Both the position numbers and the translations under genes were made by a program. Source: Streptomyces laurentii (GTDB taxonomy: Bacteria > Actinomycetota > Actinomycetes > Streptomycetales > Streptomycetaceae). Taken from it: a DNA stretch of 64,000 bases. The stretch is from the NCBI GenBank assembly GCA_002355495.1, contig AP017424.1, positions 3,348,001-3,412,000 of the forward strand. Direction: 5' to 3'. Below the pieces are notes generated by a model, which was given only the letters and a program-made list of their open reading frames with translations, did no database searches and had not been told where the DNA came from. Positions 1 to 7,790 of the stretch are shown here, in pieces (the first letter of the stretch is position 1; each line of letters starts with the position of its first letter).

Positions 1-358
1 GGTTGGTGAGCAGGCCGATGGCGAGGCCGATGACGACCGCGATCAGCGAGGTGATCATGAACCAGATCAGGGTCTGGGCGGCCAGCCGGGCCGCGTTGTT
101 GACCTTGCGCAGGTTGCTGATCGAGACCAGGATCGCGAAGAAGACGAGCGGGGCGACGGCCAGCTTGAGCAGCTGGATGAAGATGCCGCCGACCTGGGTC
201 AGGGTCTGCTGGAGCCAGCCGATGTCCTGGCTGCGGGCGAGCCAGCCGAACAGGACACCGAGCACGAGACCGGCGACGATCTGGGCCCAGAACGGGATCT
301 TGGGTATGCGGGACTTCGCCACCGGCGCCTGCGAGGGCGCGGACGAGGACGCGGACAC
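1..358 (-). CDS. Dicarboxylate/amino acid:cation symporter (DAACS family), 5' part only
   Basis: This is the first ~119 codons of a Na+ or H+ coupled symporter of the DctA/GltP/TcyP family; the rest lies left of the window. After a short Ser/Ala-rich cytoplasmic start (VSASSSAPSQAP) come a first membrane helix (PFWAQIVAGLVLGVLFGWLA), a second with the family-like stretch LLKLAVAPLVFFAILVSIS, and a third (LIWFMITSLIAVVIGLAIGL). I chose the GTG at 358 because GGAG lies 7 bases upstream; a GTG at 364 would be too close to it. A Cys-rich leader peptide gene and a hairpin precede it on the same strand. Family knowledge allows dicarboxylate, glutamate/aspartate or cystine as substrate. The leader hints at a sulfur compound, but that is inference. 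The family is well supported and the substrate is open. Confidence 0.8.
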   Translation of the reverse strand, partial: MSASSSAPSQAPVAKSRIPKIPFWAQIVAGLVLGVLFGWLARSQDIGWLQQTLTQVGGIFIQLLKLAVAPLVFFAILVSISNLRKVNNAARLAAQTLIWFMITSLIAVVIGLAIGLLTN

Positions 359-404
359 GGACACACTCCACTGGTGCGTATCGGGGAAATACGGGGACGG
401 GGGT

Positions 405-436
405 GCGGCATTCGCGCGCTCGTCGCGCGAAGCCGC
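405..436 (-). promoter_or_regulatory. Strong hairpin between leader peptide and symporter gene
   Basis: The arms GCGGC-A-TTCGCGCG and CGCGCGAA-GCCGC pair over 13 bp with one bulged base and a five-base loop. It sits after the leader-peptide stop and about 50 bases before the symporter start. No T-run follows, so it is not a textbook terminator. It could act in attenuation or by affecting ribosome access. Confidence 0.5.
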
Positions 437-480
437 TGCATGACGCCGGGATCGGGACCCAGGGGCCGGCGATCCGATCG

Positions 481-501
481 GAGATCAGAGATCAGAGATC
501 A
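481..501. repeat. Three tandem copies of GAGATCA
   Basis: Three perfect 7-bp direct repeats lie in the untranslated stretch between the leader peptide and the symporter gene. A degenerate fourth copy follows, and another GAGATCA lies at 541-547. Their function is unknown. Confidence 0.7.
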
Positions 502-544
502 GGGATCGGAGGCCGGAAATCGACGGCCGGCCGGGGGTCGGAGA

Positions 545-652
545 TCAGAGCACGCGGCAACAGACCGCGGACATACAGCGGCACAGGTCGACGTGCAGGC
601 GCGCCACGAGCGGGGTGCTCGCGGCATCACGGAGGCGCACTGCTGTCTTCAT
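545..652 (-). CDS. 35-residue Cys-rich leader peptide
   Basis: The open frame encodes 35 residues: an N-terminal MKTAVRLRDAASTPLVA, then the core RLHVDLCRCMSAVCC and a short tail RVL before TGA. The core matches, from memory, the actinobacterial 'putative leader peptide' pattern (R-x-H-[VI]-D-L-x-R-x-x-S-A-[VI]-C) usually found ahead of sulfur-metabolism and transport genes. Four Cys codons lie in the last 12 codons. No ribosome-binding site precedes the ATG, and a promoter-like sequence ends about 8 bases upstream, so the transcript may be leaderless. The next gene on this strand is the DAACS symporter, 186 bases downstream, with a hairpin between. The likely role is cis-acting attenuation that senses cysteine or tRNA-Cys charging; this is inference. 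Confidence 0.7.
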   Translation of the reverse strand: MKTAVRLRDAASTPLVARLHVDLCRCMSAVCCRVL

Positions 653-659
653 GCCGAAC

Positions 660-689
660 ACGTTAACACTTGAACTTTGAGATCCTCAA
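660..689 (-). promoter_or_regulatory. Candidate promoter for leader peptide and symporter
   Basis: On the minus strand TTGAGG (689-684) and TAACGT (665-660) are separated by 18 bases and resemble an HrdB-type -35/-10 pair. Transcription would begin close to the leader-peptide ATG at 652, consistent with a leaderless mRNA. Confidence 0.45.
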
Positions 690-708
690 AGCCCTTCTTT
701 GAGAAGGG
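675..708. repeat. Two adjacent inverted repeats, possible operator
   Basis: CTTTGAG-ATC-CTCAAAG (675-691) is immediately followed by CCCTTCT-TTG-AGAAGGG (692-708). Both are perfect 7-bp arms with 3-bp loops. The first covers the -35 region of the candidate promoter above, so an operator is plausible. A terminator for DNA to the right is less likely because the gene there, at 894, has its 3' end 185 bases away. Confidence 0.45.
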
Positions 709-893
709 GAGGGGCCGCACCCGTCCCGCATCGGCGCGAAACCGCCCGCGGAGCACCGGAAAACGCGGAACACCCCAGGCGGGAGCCCATGGGGCCCCAC
801 CCGGGGTGTTCCGGTGAGTGTGAGGAAACTTACGCGCGCCTTACGTCCGTTTCCGTACGCGCGCGTGCGGCGCGAGTGGCGCGCCTGGCGTGC

Positions 894-1160
894 TTACGCC
901 GCGTCCTCGGCGGAACGGTTCGCCTCGAAGCGGCCCTTCGCCCGGTCGACCTTCTGCACGATCTCGACGCTCATCTCGTCGCGCTGCTTGCGCAGCAGCA
1001 CGAAGCTGAGCGGCGCGGAGACGACCACCGAGAGCACGAGGACCCACAGCATGTTGGAGTCGCCGAGACCACGCGGCAGCACTCGCGCGTAGACCAGGCC
1101 CCACAGCACGAGGAAGCTGCCGGCGAAGATGCCGAGGCGCATCAGGGTGTAGCGGAGCAT
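894..1160 (-). CDS. DUF4229 small membrane protein
   Basis: This 88-residue protein starts MLRYTLMRLGIF. It has two hydrophobic helices (about residues 7-25 and 36-56, the second LWVLVLSVVVSAPLSFVLL) and a charged cytoplasmic tail (RKQRDEMSVEIVQKVDRAKGR). The layout of two helices, an LLRKQRDE-like turn and a short helical tail fits the actinobacterial DUF4229 family, which has no assigned function. The ATG at 1160 is preferred over upstream codons because GGGAGG lies just before it. It stands alone between the symporter region and a divergent acetyltransferase gene. Confidence 0.75.
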   Translation of the reverse strand: MLRYTLMRLGIFAGSFLVLWGLVYARVLPRGLGDSNMLWVLVLSVVVSAPLSFVLLRKQRDEMSVEIVQKVDRAKGRFEANRSAEDAA

Positions 1161-1270
1161 GCGAGTTCCTCCCATACCGGACGAGCGTCTTCTCCAGTGA
1201 AGCACGCGCGCGTACGGCACCCGGGGGCGGGGGCCTCAAGCGGGCCCCTCGTAAGGAATAATCTCCACCC

Positions 1271-1804
1271 ATGACCCTTACCTTTGAGCTCGATCCGGCC
1301 ATCGACCCCGCCCTGCGCGACGGTGTCCTCGCCCTCTGGGCGGACGTCTCCAACGCGGGCGGCGCCGTCGGCTACGTCCCGCCCGTCACTCCCGGGGAGA
1401 TCCGCCCGGCGCTGCTGCGGCACCTGCTGGCGATGGAGGAGGGCGGCACCCGGCTGCTCGTGGGCCGCGACGAGGACGGCGCGATAGCCGCCACCGCCTT
1501 CTTCACGTACAACAGCCACCCCCTGATGTCGCACTGGGCGTGGCTGTACACGGTGATGGTGCACCCCCGGTACCAGGGCAAGGGGTACGGACGCGACCTG
1601 ATGGCCGCGGTCGAGCGGGCGGCCCGGACCGGCGAGGGCTTCGGGCACGTCGAGGCGATCCGGCTCACCTGCCGCGGCGGCCTCGGCCTGGAGAACTTCT
1701 ACGCGCGGGCCGGCTACAAGGAGGTCGGCCGCGTCCCGGCCGCCATCCGGGTGGCCCCGGGTGACGACCGCGACGACGTCATCATGCTGCTGACGCTGGA
1801 CTGA
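1271..1804 (+). CDS. GNAT family N-acetyltransferase
   Basis: This is a 177-residue acetyl-CoA-dependent acyltransferase. The central motif A, VMVHPRYQGKGYGRDL (about 95-110), has the Q-x-x-G-x-G acetyl-CoA pyrophosphate loop at Q102-G107. The C-terminal LENFYARAGYKEVGR is the usual motif B region. The N-terminal helices (LRDGVLALWADVSNAGGAVG) should form the acceptor site. The acceptor cannot be read from sequence. AAGGA lies about 12 bases before the ATG. The gene is monocistronic, divergent from the DUF4229 gene and convergent with mqnE. Confidence 0.85.
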   Translation: MTLTFELDPAIDPALRDGVLALWADVSNAGGAVGYVPPVTPGEIRPALLRHLLAMEEGGTRLLVGRDEDGAIAATAFFTYNSHPLMSHWAWLYTVMVHPRYQGKGYGRDLMAAVERAARTGEGFGHVEAIRLTCRGGLGLENFYARAGYKEVGRVPAAIRVAPGDDRDDVIMLLTLD

Positions 1805-1829
1805 GCCCCCGCGCGTACCGGCCGCGGCG

Positions 1830-2993
1830 TCAGACCCGCATCGGCTGCGGCGACTCGCGGCGGCCGGCGTCCGGGCCCGGGTACTCGCGGATGATCTCGT
1901 ACCGCGTGTTCCGCTCGACCGGCCGGAAACCGGCGTCCCGGATGAGTTCGAGCAGGTCGTCGCGGGTCAGCTTGTTCGGGGTGCCGTAGTTGTCGGCATC
2001 GTGCGTGATCTTGTACTCGACGACCGAGCCGTCCATGTCGTCCGCGCCGTGCTGGAGCGCCAGCTGCGCGGTCTGGACGCCGTGCATCACCCAGAAGACC
2101 TTGACGTGCGGGACGTTGTCGAACAGCAGCCGCGAGACCGCGAAGGTCTTCAGGGCCTCGGCGCCGGTGGCCATGGTGGTGCGGGCCTGGAGCCGGTTGC
2201 GGATCTTGCCGTCCTTCATGTCCACGAAGTCGTGCTGGTAGCGCAGCGGGATGAAGACCTGGAAGCCGCCGGTCTCGTCCTGCAGCTCACGCAGCCGCAG
2301 CACGTGGTCGACGCGGTGACGCGGCTCCTCGATGTGGCCGTACAGCATCGTCGCCGGGGTCTTCAGACCCTTCTCGTGCGCGAGCCGGTGGATCCGGGAC
2401 CAGTCCTCCCAATGGGTGTTGTGGTCCACGATGTGCTGCCGGACCTCCCAGTCGAAGATCTCGGCGCCGCCGCCGGTCAGCGACTCCAGGCCCGCCTCGA
2501 TCAGCTCGTCCAGGATGTCGGAGGCCGACAGGCCGGAGATCGTCTCGAAGTGGTGGATCTCGGTGGCGGTGAACGCCTTGAGGGAGACGTCCGGCAGCGC
2601 CTTCTTCAGCTCCGAGAGCGAGCGCGGGTAGTAGCGCCAGGGCAGGTTGGGGTGCAGCCCGTTGACGATGTGCAGCTCGGTGAGGTTCTCGCCCTCCATC
2701 GCCTTCGCGAGGCGCACGGCCTCCTCGATGCGCATGGTGTACGCGTCCTTCTCGCCCGGCTTGCGCTGGAAGGAGCAGTAGGCGCAGGAGGCGGTGCAGA
2801 CGTTGGTCATGTTCAGATGCCGGTTGACATTGAAGTGGACCACGTCGCCGTTCTTGCGGGTCCGGACCTCGTGGGCCAGTCCGCCGAGCCAGGCGAGGTC
2901 GTCCGACTCGTACAGGGCGATGCCGTCCTCACGGCTCAGCCGCTCGCCGGCGAGGACCTTCTGCTCCAGCTCACGCTTGAGCCCCGCGTCCAT
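1830..2993 (-). CDS. mqnE: Aminofutalosine synthase, radical SAM (futalosine menaquinone pathway)
   Basis: MqnE joins the adenosyl part of SAM to 3-[(1-carboxyvinyl)oxy]benzoate to give aminofutalosine, the second committed step of the futalosine route to menaquinone. The 387-residue protein carries the radical-SAM cluster ligands C66-x3-C70-x2-C73 within NMTNVCTASCAYCSFQ. The FNVNRHLNMTN lead-in is typical of MqnE and differs from its relative MqnC. Length is normal for the family. The ATG at 2993 is chosen because GGGAGG lies 7 bases upstream; an in-frame start 11 codons earlier lacks this. An Lrp/AsnC gene lies upstream and the prenylation/decarboxylation genes mqnM, mqnP and mqnL follow within 5 kb, which supports the assignment. 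Confidence 0.9.
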   Translation of the reverse strand: MDAGLKRELEQKVLAGERLSREDGIALYESDDLAWLGGLAHEVRTRKNGDVVHFNVNRHLNMTNVCTASCAYCSFQRKPGEKDAYTMRIEEAVRLAKAMEGENLTELHIVNGLHPNLPWRYYPRSLSELKKALPDVSLKAFTATEIHHFETISGLSASDILDELIEAGLESLTGGGAEIFDWEVRQHIVDHNTHWEDWSRIHRLAHEKGLKTPATMLYGHIEEPRHRVDHVLRLRELQDETGGFQVFIPLRYQHDFVDMKDGKIRNRLQARTTMATGAEALKTFAVSRLLFDNVPHVKVFWVMHGVQTAQLALQHGADDMDGSVVEYKITHDADNYGTPNKLTRDDLLELIRDAGFRPVERNTRYEIIREYPGPDAGRRESPQPMRV

Positions 2994-3119
2994 ACGGCCG
3001 CCTCCCACTCTCTTTCCGCAACTCACAGGCCCCCGTCCCGTACTCCATATATACGGGGCGCCTCCACGGGGGCGCCCGAGGGCTCCCCCACGGTACTCCC
3101 ACCCCGCCGGGCGCCCCGG

Positions 3120-3575
3120 TCAGACCTCTTCGGGCAGCTCGCCGACGCGGTTCTCCCACTTGGTGGACAGCACGATCGTCGTACGGGTGCGGGAGACGCC
3201 CTTCGTGCCGGACAGCCGGCGGATCGTCTTCTCCAGGCCGTCGACGTCGCTGGCGCGGACCTTGAGCATGAAGGAGTCGTCGCCGGCGATGAACCAGCAG
3301 TCCTCGATCTCCGCCAGGTCCTTCAGCCGGCGGGCCACGTCCTCGTGGTCGGCGGCGTCGGAGAGCGAGATGCCGATGAGGGCGGTGACACCGAGGCCGA
3401 GGGAGGCCGCGTCGACGGTGGCGCGGTATCCGGTGATGACACCGGCGGCCTCAAGACGGTTGATGCGGTCGGTGACGGAGGGGCCGGAGAGCCCGACGAG
3501 GCGGCCGAGCTCGGCGTACGAGGCACGGCCGTTCTCGCGCAGAGCCTGGATGAGCTGCCTGTCCACGGCGTCCAT
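3120..3575 (-). CDS. Lrp/AsnC family transcriptional regulator
   Basis: This 151-residue regulator has an N-terminal winged HTH (MDAVDRQLIQALRENGRASY, then LVGLSGPSVTDRINRLEAAG, about residues 25-45) and a C-terminal RAM/AsnC effector-binding domain (GIGISLSDAADHEDVARRL-like, then GTKGVSRTRTTIVLST). These proteins form octamers or dimers and usually sense amino acids. ATG 3575 is preceded by GGAAGG; an upstream in-frame start has no such site. It is divergent from the 42-residue gene at 3700, and ATTGTC (3591-3596) and GACAAT (3673-3678) lie in the shared gap as possible half-sites. Its target may be the adjacent small gene, mqnE or itself; this is not shown. Confidence 0.9.
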   Translation of the reverse strand: MDAVDRQLIQALRENGRASYAELGRLVGLSGPSVTDRINRLEAAGVITGYRATVDAASLGLGVTALIGISLSDAADHEDVARRLKDLAEIEDCWFIAGDDSFMLKVRASDVDGLEKTIRRLSGTKGVSRTRTTIVLSTKWENRVGELPEEV

Positions 3576-3699
3576 AGGAAAAAACCTTCCATTGTCCAGC
3601 GATACCGCGAGTATAGGTGTAGAATCTAAGGCATACAGGGGGGACACCCTGTGAATCTGTCAGTGATTTAGAGACAATCTTTCAGGAGTGGTGATCACC

Positions 3700-3828
3700 G
3701 TGTACACGATCGAGATGGCCTACGCCCGCATGCGTGAGCTGCAGGACCTGGCCAACCGCTCGCGTGCCCACCAGCCGGCCAACCACAAGCGTGGCGCGAA
3801 GACGAAGACCGCCACGAAGAAGCACTGA
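3700..3828 (+). CDS. 42-residue basic hypothetical protein
   Basis: The frame starts at a GTG with AGGAG 11 bases upstream and encodes 42 residues. A helical N-half (MYTIEMAYARMRELQDLANR) is followed by a strongly basic tail (NHKRGAKTKTATKKH). There is no signal peptide or membrane helix. The gene is divergent from the Lrp regulator and followed by 154 bp of GC-rich, repeat-like spacer before the convergent mqnM. I do not recognise the family. The basic tail suggests nucleic-acid or ribosome contact, which is inference only. The codon use, RBS and clean stop favour a real gene. Confidence 0.6.
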   Translation: MYTIEMAYARMRELQDLANRSRAHQPANHKRGAKTKTATKKH

Positions 3829-3982
3829 CGCCGACGCGGGCGCTGACTCAAGCCCCGCACCGAGCGCCGACGCCCCAGGCACCGGCCTCAGCGCCGACGC
3901 AAGCGCTGACCCACACGCCGGACCACGCTCCGGCCGGCTCACCACGACGGGCCGGCCGGTCAAGGCGTCAGCCCTCACGGCC

Positions 3983-4672
3983 TCAGTCCTCACGGGAAGC
4001 GGCAGCGGCTCCACCGAGCTCTCCCTCCCACCGGCGGTACAGCTCGTGCGGCACTCCCGCCGCGTCGAGCACCCGCCCCGCGACGAAGTCCACCAGATCC
4101 TGGATGTGCGTCGCCCCCGCGTAGAACGCCGGAGAGGCGGGCAGCACCACGGCGCCCGCCTCGTCCAGCGCCACCATGTGCTTCAGCGTCTGTCCGTTCA
4201 GCGGGGTCTCCCGCACGGCGACGATCAGCGGCCGCCGCTCCTTGAGCGTCACGCTCGCGACCCGCTGGAGCAGGTCCTTCGACAGTCCGAGCGCGACCCC
4301 GGCCACCGAGGCCGTCGACGCCGGAACGATCAGCATCCCCTTCGCCGGGTACGAACCGGAGGACGGCCCCGCCGCCAGATCCCCGGCCGCCCAGTACCGC
4401 ACGTCCGCCTCGGGATCGACGGCGAACGTGTCCGGCTTCCCGTCGGCGCCCCGCGCCAGCCACGTCGCCAGGTCCTCGCGCCAGTGCGCGTCCCGGAAGG
4501 CGATCCCCGTCTCGTCGAGCAGCGTCAGCCGCGAGGCCCGCGACACGACGAGGTCGACACTCTCCCCCGCGTCGAGCAGCCCCCGCAGTACGGCGGCGGC
4601 GTACGGCGTCCCCGACGCTCCCGACACCCCCACGACCCACGGACGACGCTGCTGCTTGTTCACCGGCTCCAC
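3983..4672 (-). CDS. mqnM: UbiX-like flavin prenyltransferase for menaquinone synthesis
   Basis: UbiX-type enzymes prenylate FMN to make prFMN, the cofactor of UbiD-type decarboxylases; here the partner is the UbiD-like gene at 6234-7691. The 229-residue protein has the flavin-binding start VVGVSGASGTPYA (about 13-25), a long insert around residues 85-105 with GSYPAKGMLIVPASTASVAG, and the C-terminal PLNGQTLKHM and PASPAFYAGATHIQDLVDF typical of UbiX. The GTG at 4672 has no clear ribosome-binding site; a GTG three codons later is possible. In S. coelicolor the corresponding genes are called mqnL, mqnM and mqnP. A Uma2-type gene lies between this gene and mqnP. Confidence 0.85.
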   Translation of the reverse strand: MEPVNKQQRRPWVVGVSGASGTPYAAAVLRGLLDAGESVDLVVSRASRLTLLDETGIAFRDAHWREDLATWLARGADGKPDTFAVDPEADVRYWAAGDLAAGPSSGSYPAKGMLIVPASTASVAGVALGLSKDLLQRVASVTLKERRPLIVAVRETPLNGQTLKHMVALDEAGAVVLPASPAFYAGATHIQDLVDFVAGRVLDAAGVPHELYRRWEGELGGAAAASRED

Positions 4673-4682
4673 GCCGACGAGC

Positions 4683-5294
4683 CTATCCGGCCCCGCTTGA
4701 GGGTGACGCGTCAGGCTTTGGGGTGGATGGGGAGGGGGCCGTGTCGATGACGAGCTTCCCGAGCGAGGTCTCGACGCTGACCGTCCCGCCGTACCGGAAC
4801 GTGTCCCGGCCGAGATAGCCGTCCGGCCCCGGATGCCAGAAGGTCACGCAGTGCTCCTGGTACGGGTCGAAGATCAGGTAGTTGCGGATGCCTCGTCGCG
4901 CGTAGGCCCTGCTCTTGACCTCGTGGTCGTTGCGGACGCTGCTCGGCGCGACGACCTCGATCGCCAGCCCGATCAACTCCGGCGAGTAGGCACTCAGGTT
5001 CCGGTCCGCCTCCGCGGCCGGGATCACTGCCAGGTCGGGGCAGAACTCGTTGTCGCCGTCGAAGGGAACAGCCACGTCGCTGATGAAGCCCCACTCCGCG
5101 GGCAGCTGGGCTTCCAGCTCGTTCCAGACAAGACGAATGGTCCGCGCGTGATGCGGCCTCACGGGACTCGTCATGATGGCGCCCTCGACGATCTCCGTCC
5201 GGTACCCGGGGAACATGCCCTCGTACCGGGTGAGCCGTGAGTGCGGGCGCTCGGTCTCCGCCTCCGAGATGGTCCCGTCGGCCTCCCTGTCCAT
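4683..5294 (-). CDS. Uma2 family (DUF820) endonuclease-like protein
   Basis: This 203-residue protein has the Uma2/DUF820 PD-(D/E)xK fold signature: D87 in FCPDLAV, E113 in AIEVVAPSSV and K127 in HEVKSRAYARRGI, with the conserved YLIFDP strand after it. An N-terminal TEIVEGAIMTSP segment matches the usual start of the domain. Uma2 proteins are abundant in Streptomyces and cyanobacteria; a nuclease role is inferred from the fold and rarely tested. I start at ATG 5294; a GTG 11 codons upstream is possible. A short direct repeat (TGGCCTACC, twice) lies just before this start. It interrupts the mqnM-mqnP order on the same strand, with only 10 bp to mqnM. Confidence 0.8.
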   Translation of the reverse strand: MDREADGTISEAETERPHSRLTRYEGMFPGYRTEIVEGAIMTSPVRPHHARTIRLVWNELEAQLPAEWGFISDVAVPFDGDNEFCPDLAVIPAAEADRNLSAYSPELIGLAIEVVAPSSVRNDHEVKSRAYARRGIRNYLIFDPYQEHCVTFWHPGPDGYLGRDTFRYGGTVSVETSLGKLVIDTAPSPSTPKPDASPSSGAG

Positions 5295-5334
5295 GCACTC
5301 GACGGTAGGCCACACGTGGTAGGCCACACGCTGG

Positions 5335-6237
5335 CTACACGCTCAGCCCCCGCGCCACGAGATCCAGCAGCGCGCACACGAACAGGGCGATGCCGATGAA
5401 GCCGTTGACGGAGAAGAACGCGCGGTTCAGACGGGACAGGTCGTGCGGCCGTACGATCGCGTGCTCGTAGCAGAACGCGGCCGCCACGATCAGCAGGCCG
5501 CCCCAGAAGAACGCGCCCGCGTCCGTGGCCAGCGCGTACCAGACCAGCAGGGCCGTGGTCACGACGGCGGTGACCCGCGCGCCCCACAGCGCCGCCGGGA
5601 TGCCGAAGCGCGCCGGGACGGACTTCACTCCGTGCGCGCGGTCCGCCTGGACGTCCTGGCAGCCGAAGATCAGGTCGAAGCCGCCGATCCAGACGCCGAC
5701 CGCGACACCGAGGATCGCCGCGTCCCAGGACCACTCCCCCGTCACCGCGAGCCACGCGCCGACCGGACCGATGGCCTGGGCGAGGCCCAGGATGGCGTGC
5801 GGGAAGTTCGTGAACCGCTTGCCGTACGGGTAGACCACCATCGGTACGACGGCGACCGGCGCGAGCATCAGGCACAGCGGGTTGAGCAGCGCCGCCGACC
5901 CGAGGAACACCGCGAGGGCGATCCCGGCCCCGGTCCACGCCGACCGCACCGACACCGCGCCGGTCACCAGCTCGCGGTTCGCGGTGCGCGGGTTACGCGC
6001 GTCGATCTCCCGGTCGATGATCCGGTTGCAGGCCATGGCGAAGGTCCGCAGACCCACCATGCACACCGTGACCAGGAGCAGCGTCCACCAGTGGACCGAC
6101 TGGTCCAGCTGGTACATGGCGGTGAGCGAGGCGATGTACGCGAAGGGCAGCGCGAAGATCGAGTGCTCGATCATCACGAGGCGCAGGAAGGCTTTCGTGC
6201 GCCCGGGGCGTGCGCCCGGGACTGCGGCCGTGGTCAC
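5335..6237 (-). CDS. mqnP: UbiA-family prenyltransferase for menaquinone synthesis
   Basis: MqnP transfers the polyprenyl chain to the dihydroxynaphthoate-type intermediate of the futalosine pathway, in the membrane. The 300-residue protein has about eight membrane helices and the two Asp-rich Mg-diphosphate motifs of UbiA enzymes: N71-R-I-I-D75-R-E-I-D79 and D195-x3-D199 (QDVQADRAHGVKS). The GTG at 6237 overlaps the TGA of the upstream mqnL gene in a GTGA junction, so the two are translationally coupled. Its distinct place with UbiX and UbiD homologues separates it from MenA-type enzymes. Confidence 0.9.
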   Translation of the reverse strand: MTTAAVPGARPGRTKAFLRLVMIEHSIFALPFAYIASLTAMYQLDQSVHWWTLLLVTVCMVGLRTFAMACNRIIDREIDARNPRTANRELVTGAVSVRSAWTGAGIALAVFLGSAALLNPLCLMLAPVAVVPMVVYPYGKRFTNFPHAILGLAQAIGPVGAWLAVTGEWSWDAAILGVAVGVWIGGFDLIFGCQDVQADRAHGVKSVPARFGIPAALWGARVTAVVTTALLVWYALATDAGAFFWGGLLIVAAAFCYEHAIVRPHDLSRLNRAFFSVNGFIGIALFVCALLDLVARGLSV

Positions 6238-7691
6238 AGCCCGTACTCCTTCCAGCGGCGGTCCACCAGGGCCGCCGTCGCCGGATCCGACTCGACCATG
6301 TCGGGCCAGCCTCCGTCGCGGGTGTAGCCCTCCTCGGGCAGCTTCTTCGTCGCGTCGATGCCCGCCTTGCCGCCCCAGAACTGCTGGTAGGAGGCGTGGT
6401 CGAGGTGGTCGACGGGGCCTTCGACGACGGTGAGGTCGCGGGCGTAGTCGGTGTTGCCGAGGGCGCGCCAGGAGACCTCGTGGAGGTCGTGGACGTCGCA
6501 GTCCTTGTCGACGACGATGATCAGCTTGGTCAGCGACATCATGTGCGCGCCCCAGATGGCGTGCATGACCTTCTGCGCGTGCTTCGGGTACTTCTTGTCG
6601 ATCGAGACGATCGCGCAGTTGTGGAAGCCGCCCGACTCCGGCAGGTGGTAGTCGACGATTTCCGGCACGATGATCTTGAGCAGGGGCAGGAAGAAACGTT
6701 CCGTGGCCCGCCCCAGCGGCCCGTCCTCGGTCGGCGGCCGGCCGACCACGATCGACTGGAGCAGGGGACGCTTCCGCATCGTCACGCAGTCGATCTTCAG
6801 TGCGGGGAACGGTTCCTGCGGCGTGTAGAAGCCGGTGTGGTCGCCGAACGGACCCTCCGGCAGCATCTCGCCGGGCTCCAGCCAGCCCTCGATCACGACC
6901 TCGGCCTGCGCCGGGACCTGCAGCGGGACGGTCTTGCAGTCGACCATCTCGATCCGCTTGCCCTGCACGAAGCCGGCGAACAGGTACTCGTCGATGTCGC
7001 CGGGCAGCGGCGCGGTCGACGCGTACGTGACGGCCGGCGGGCAGCCGAAGGCGATCGCGACCGGCAGCCGCTCACCGCGCTCCGCCGCCACCGCGTAGTG
7101 GTTGCGGCTGTCCTTGTGGATCTGCCAGTGCATGCCGATGGTGCGCTTGTCGTGGCGCTGGAGGCGGTAGAGACCGAGGTTGCGCACGCCGGTCTCGGGG
7201 TGCTTGGTGTGGGTGAGGCCCAGGTTGAAGAAGGAGCCGCCGTCCTTGGGCCAGGTGAACAGCGCCGGCAGCCGGTCGAGGTCGACGTCGTCGCCGGTGA
7301 GGACGACCTCGTGGACCGGGGCGTTCTCCGTCTTCACCTTCTTCGGCGGCACGTGGACCATCGAGCCCAGCTTCCCGAACGCCTCGCGGACGCCGACGAA
7401 ACCGTGCGGCAGTTCCGGCTTCAGCAGGCCGCCGATCTTCTCGCTGATCTCGCCGTACGACTTCAGGCCGAGGGCCTTCAGCAGCCGGCGGTCCGTCCCG
7501 AAGACGTTCATCGCGAGCGGCATCGCGGAGCCCTTGACGTTCTCGAAGAGAAGGGCCGGGCCGCCTGCCTTGTTCACCCGGTCGACGATCTCCCCGACCT
7601 CCAGGTACGGGTCGACTTCGGCCTTGATGCGCTTGAGGTCGCCTTCGCGCTCGAGCGCCCTGAGCAGCGAGCGGAGATCGTCGTAAGCCAT
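6234..7691 (-). CDS. mqnL: UbiD-family prFMN decarboxylase for menaquinone synthesis
   Basis: This 485-residue UbiD-family decarboxylase uses prenylated FMN made by the UbiX-like partner downstream. In the futalosine pathway it removes the carboxylate of the 1,4-dihydroxy-6-naphthoate-derived intermediate. Family features are the N-terminal MAYDDLRSLLRALEREGDLKRI, GPALLFENVKGS (about 42-53), the central LGLYRLQRHDKRTIGMHWQ, and PEGPFGDHTGFYTP with the conserved acidic residue region. Length is typical. It ends in a GTGA overlap with mqnP, giving the order mqnL-mqnP-(Uma2)-mqnM on the minus strand. The 99-bp gap to the divergent gene at 7791 must hold the promoter. Confidence 0.9.
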   Translation of the reverse strand: MAYDDLRSLLRALEREGDLKRIKAEVDPYLEVGEIVDRVNKAGGPALLFENVKGSAMPLAMNVFGTDRRLLKALGLKSYGEISEKIGGLLKPELPHGFVGVREAFGKLGSMVHVPPKKVKTENAPVHEVVLTGDDVDLDRLPALFTWPKDGGSFFNLGLTHTKHPETGVRNLGLYRLQRHDKRTIGMHWQIHKDSRNHYAVAAERGERLPVAIAFGCPPAVTYASTAPLPGDIDEYLFAGFVQGKRIEMVDCKTVPLQVPAQAEVVIEGWLEPGEMLPEGPFGDHTGFYTPQEPFPALKIDCVTMRKRPLLQSIVVGRPPTEDGPLGRATERFFLPLLKIIVPEIVDYHLPESGGFHNCAIVSIDKKYPKHAQKVMHAIWGAHMMSLTKLIIVVDKDCDVHDLHEVSWRALGNTDYARDLTVVEGPVDHLDHASYQQFWGGKAGIDATKKLPEEGYTRDGGWPDMVESDPATAALVDRRWKEYGL

Positions 7692-7790
7692 AGGGGCAAG
7701 TATCCGCCACCGGCTACGCTGGGCCCTTCACCGGGGCCGCGCAGCGCGTCCCGCCCACACTCTCCAGGCGTCTCCAGGGGGCTGTTCCAC

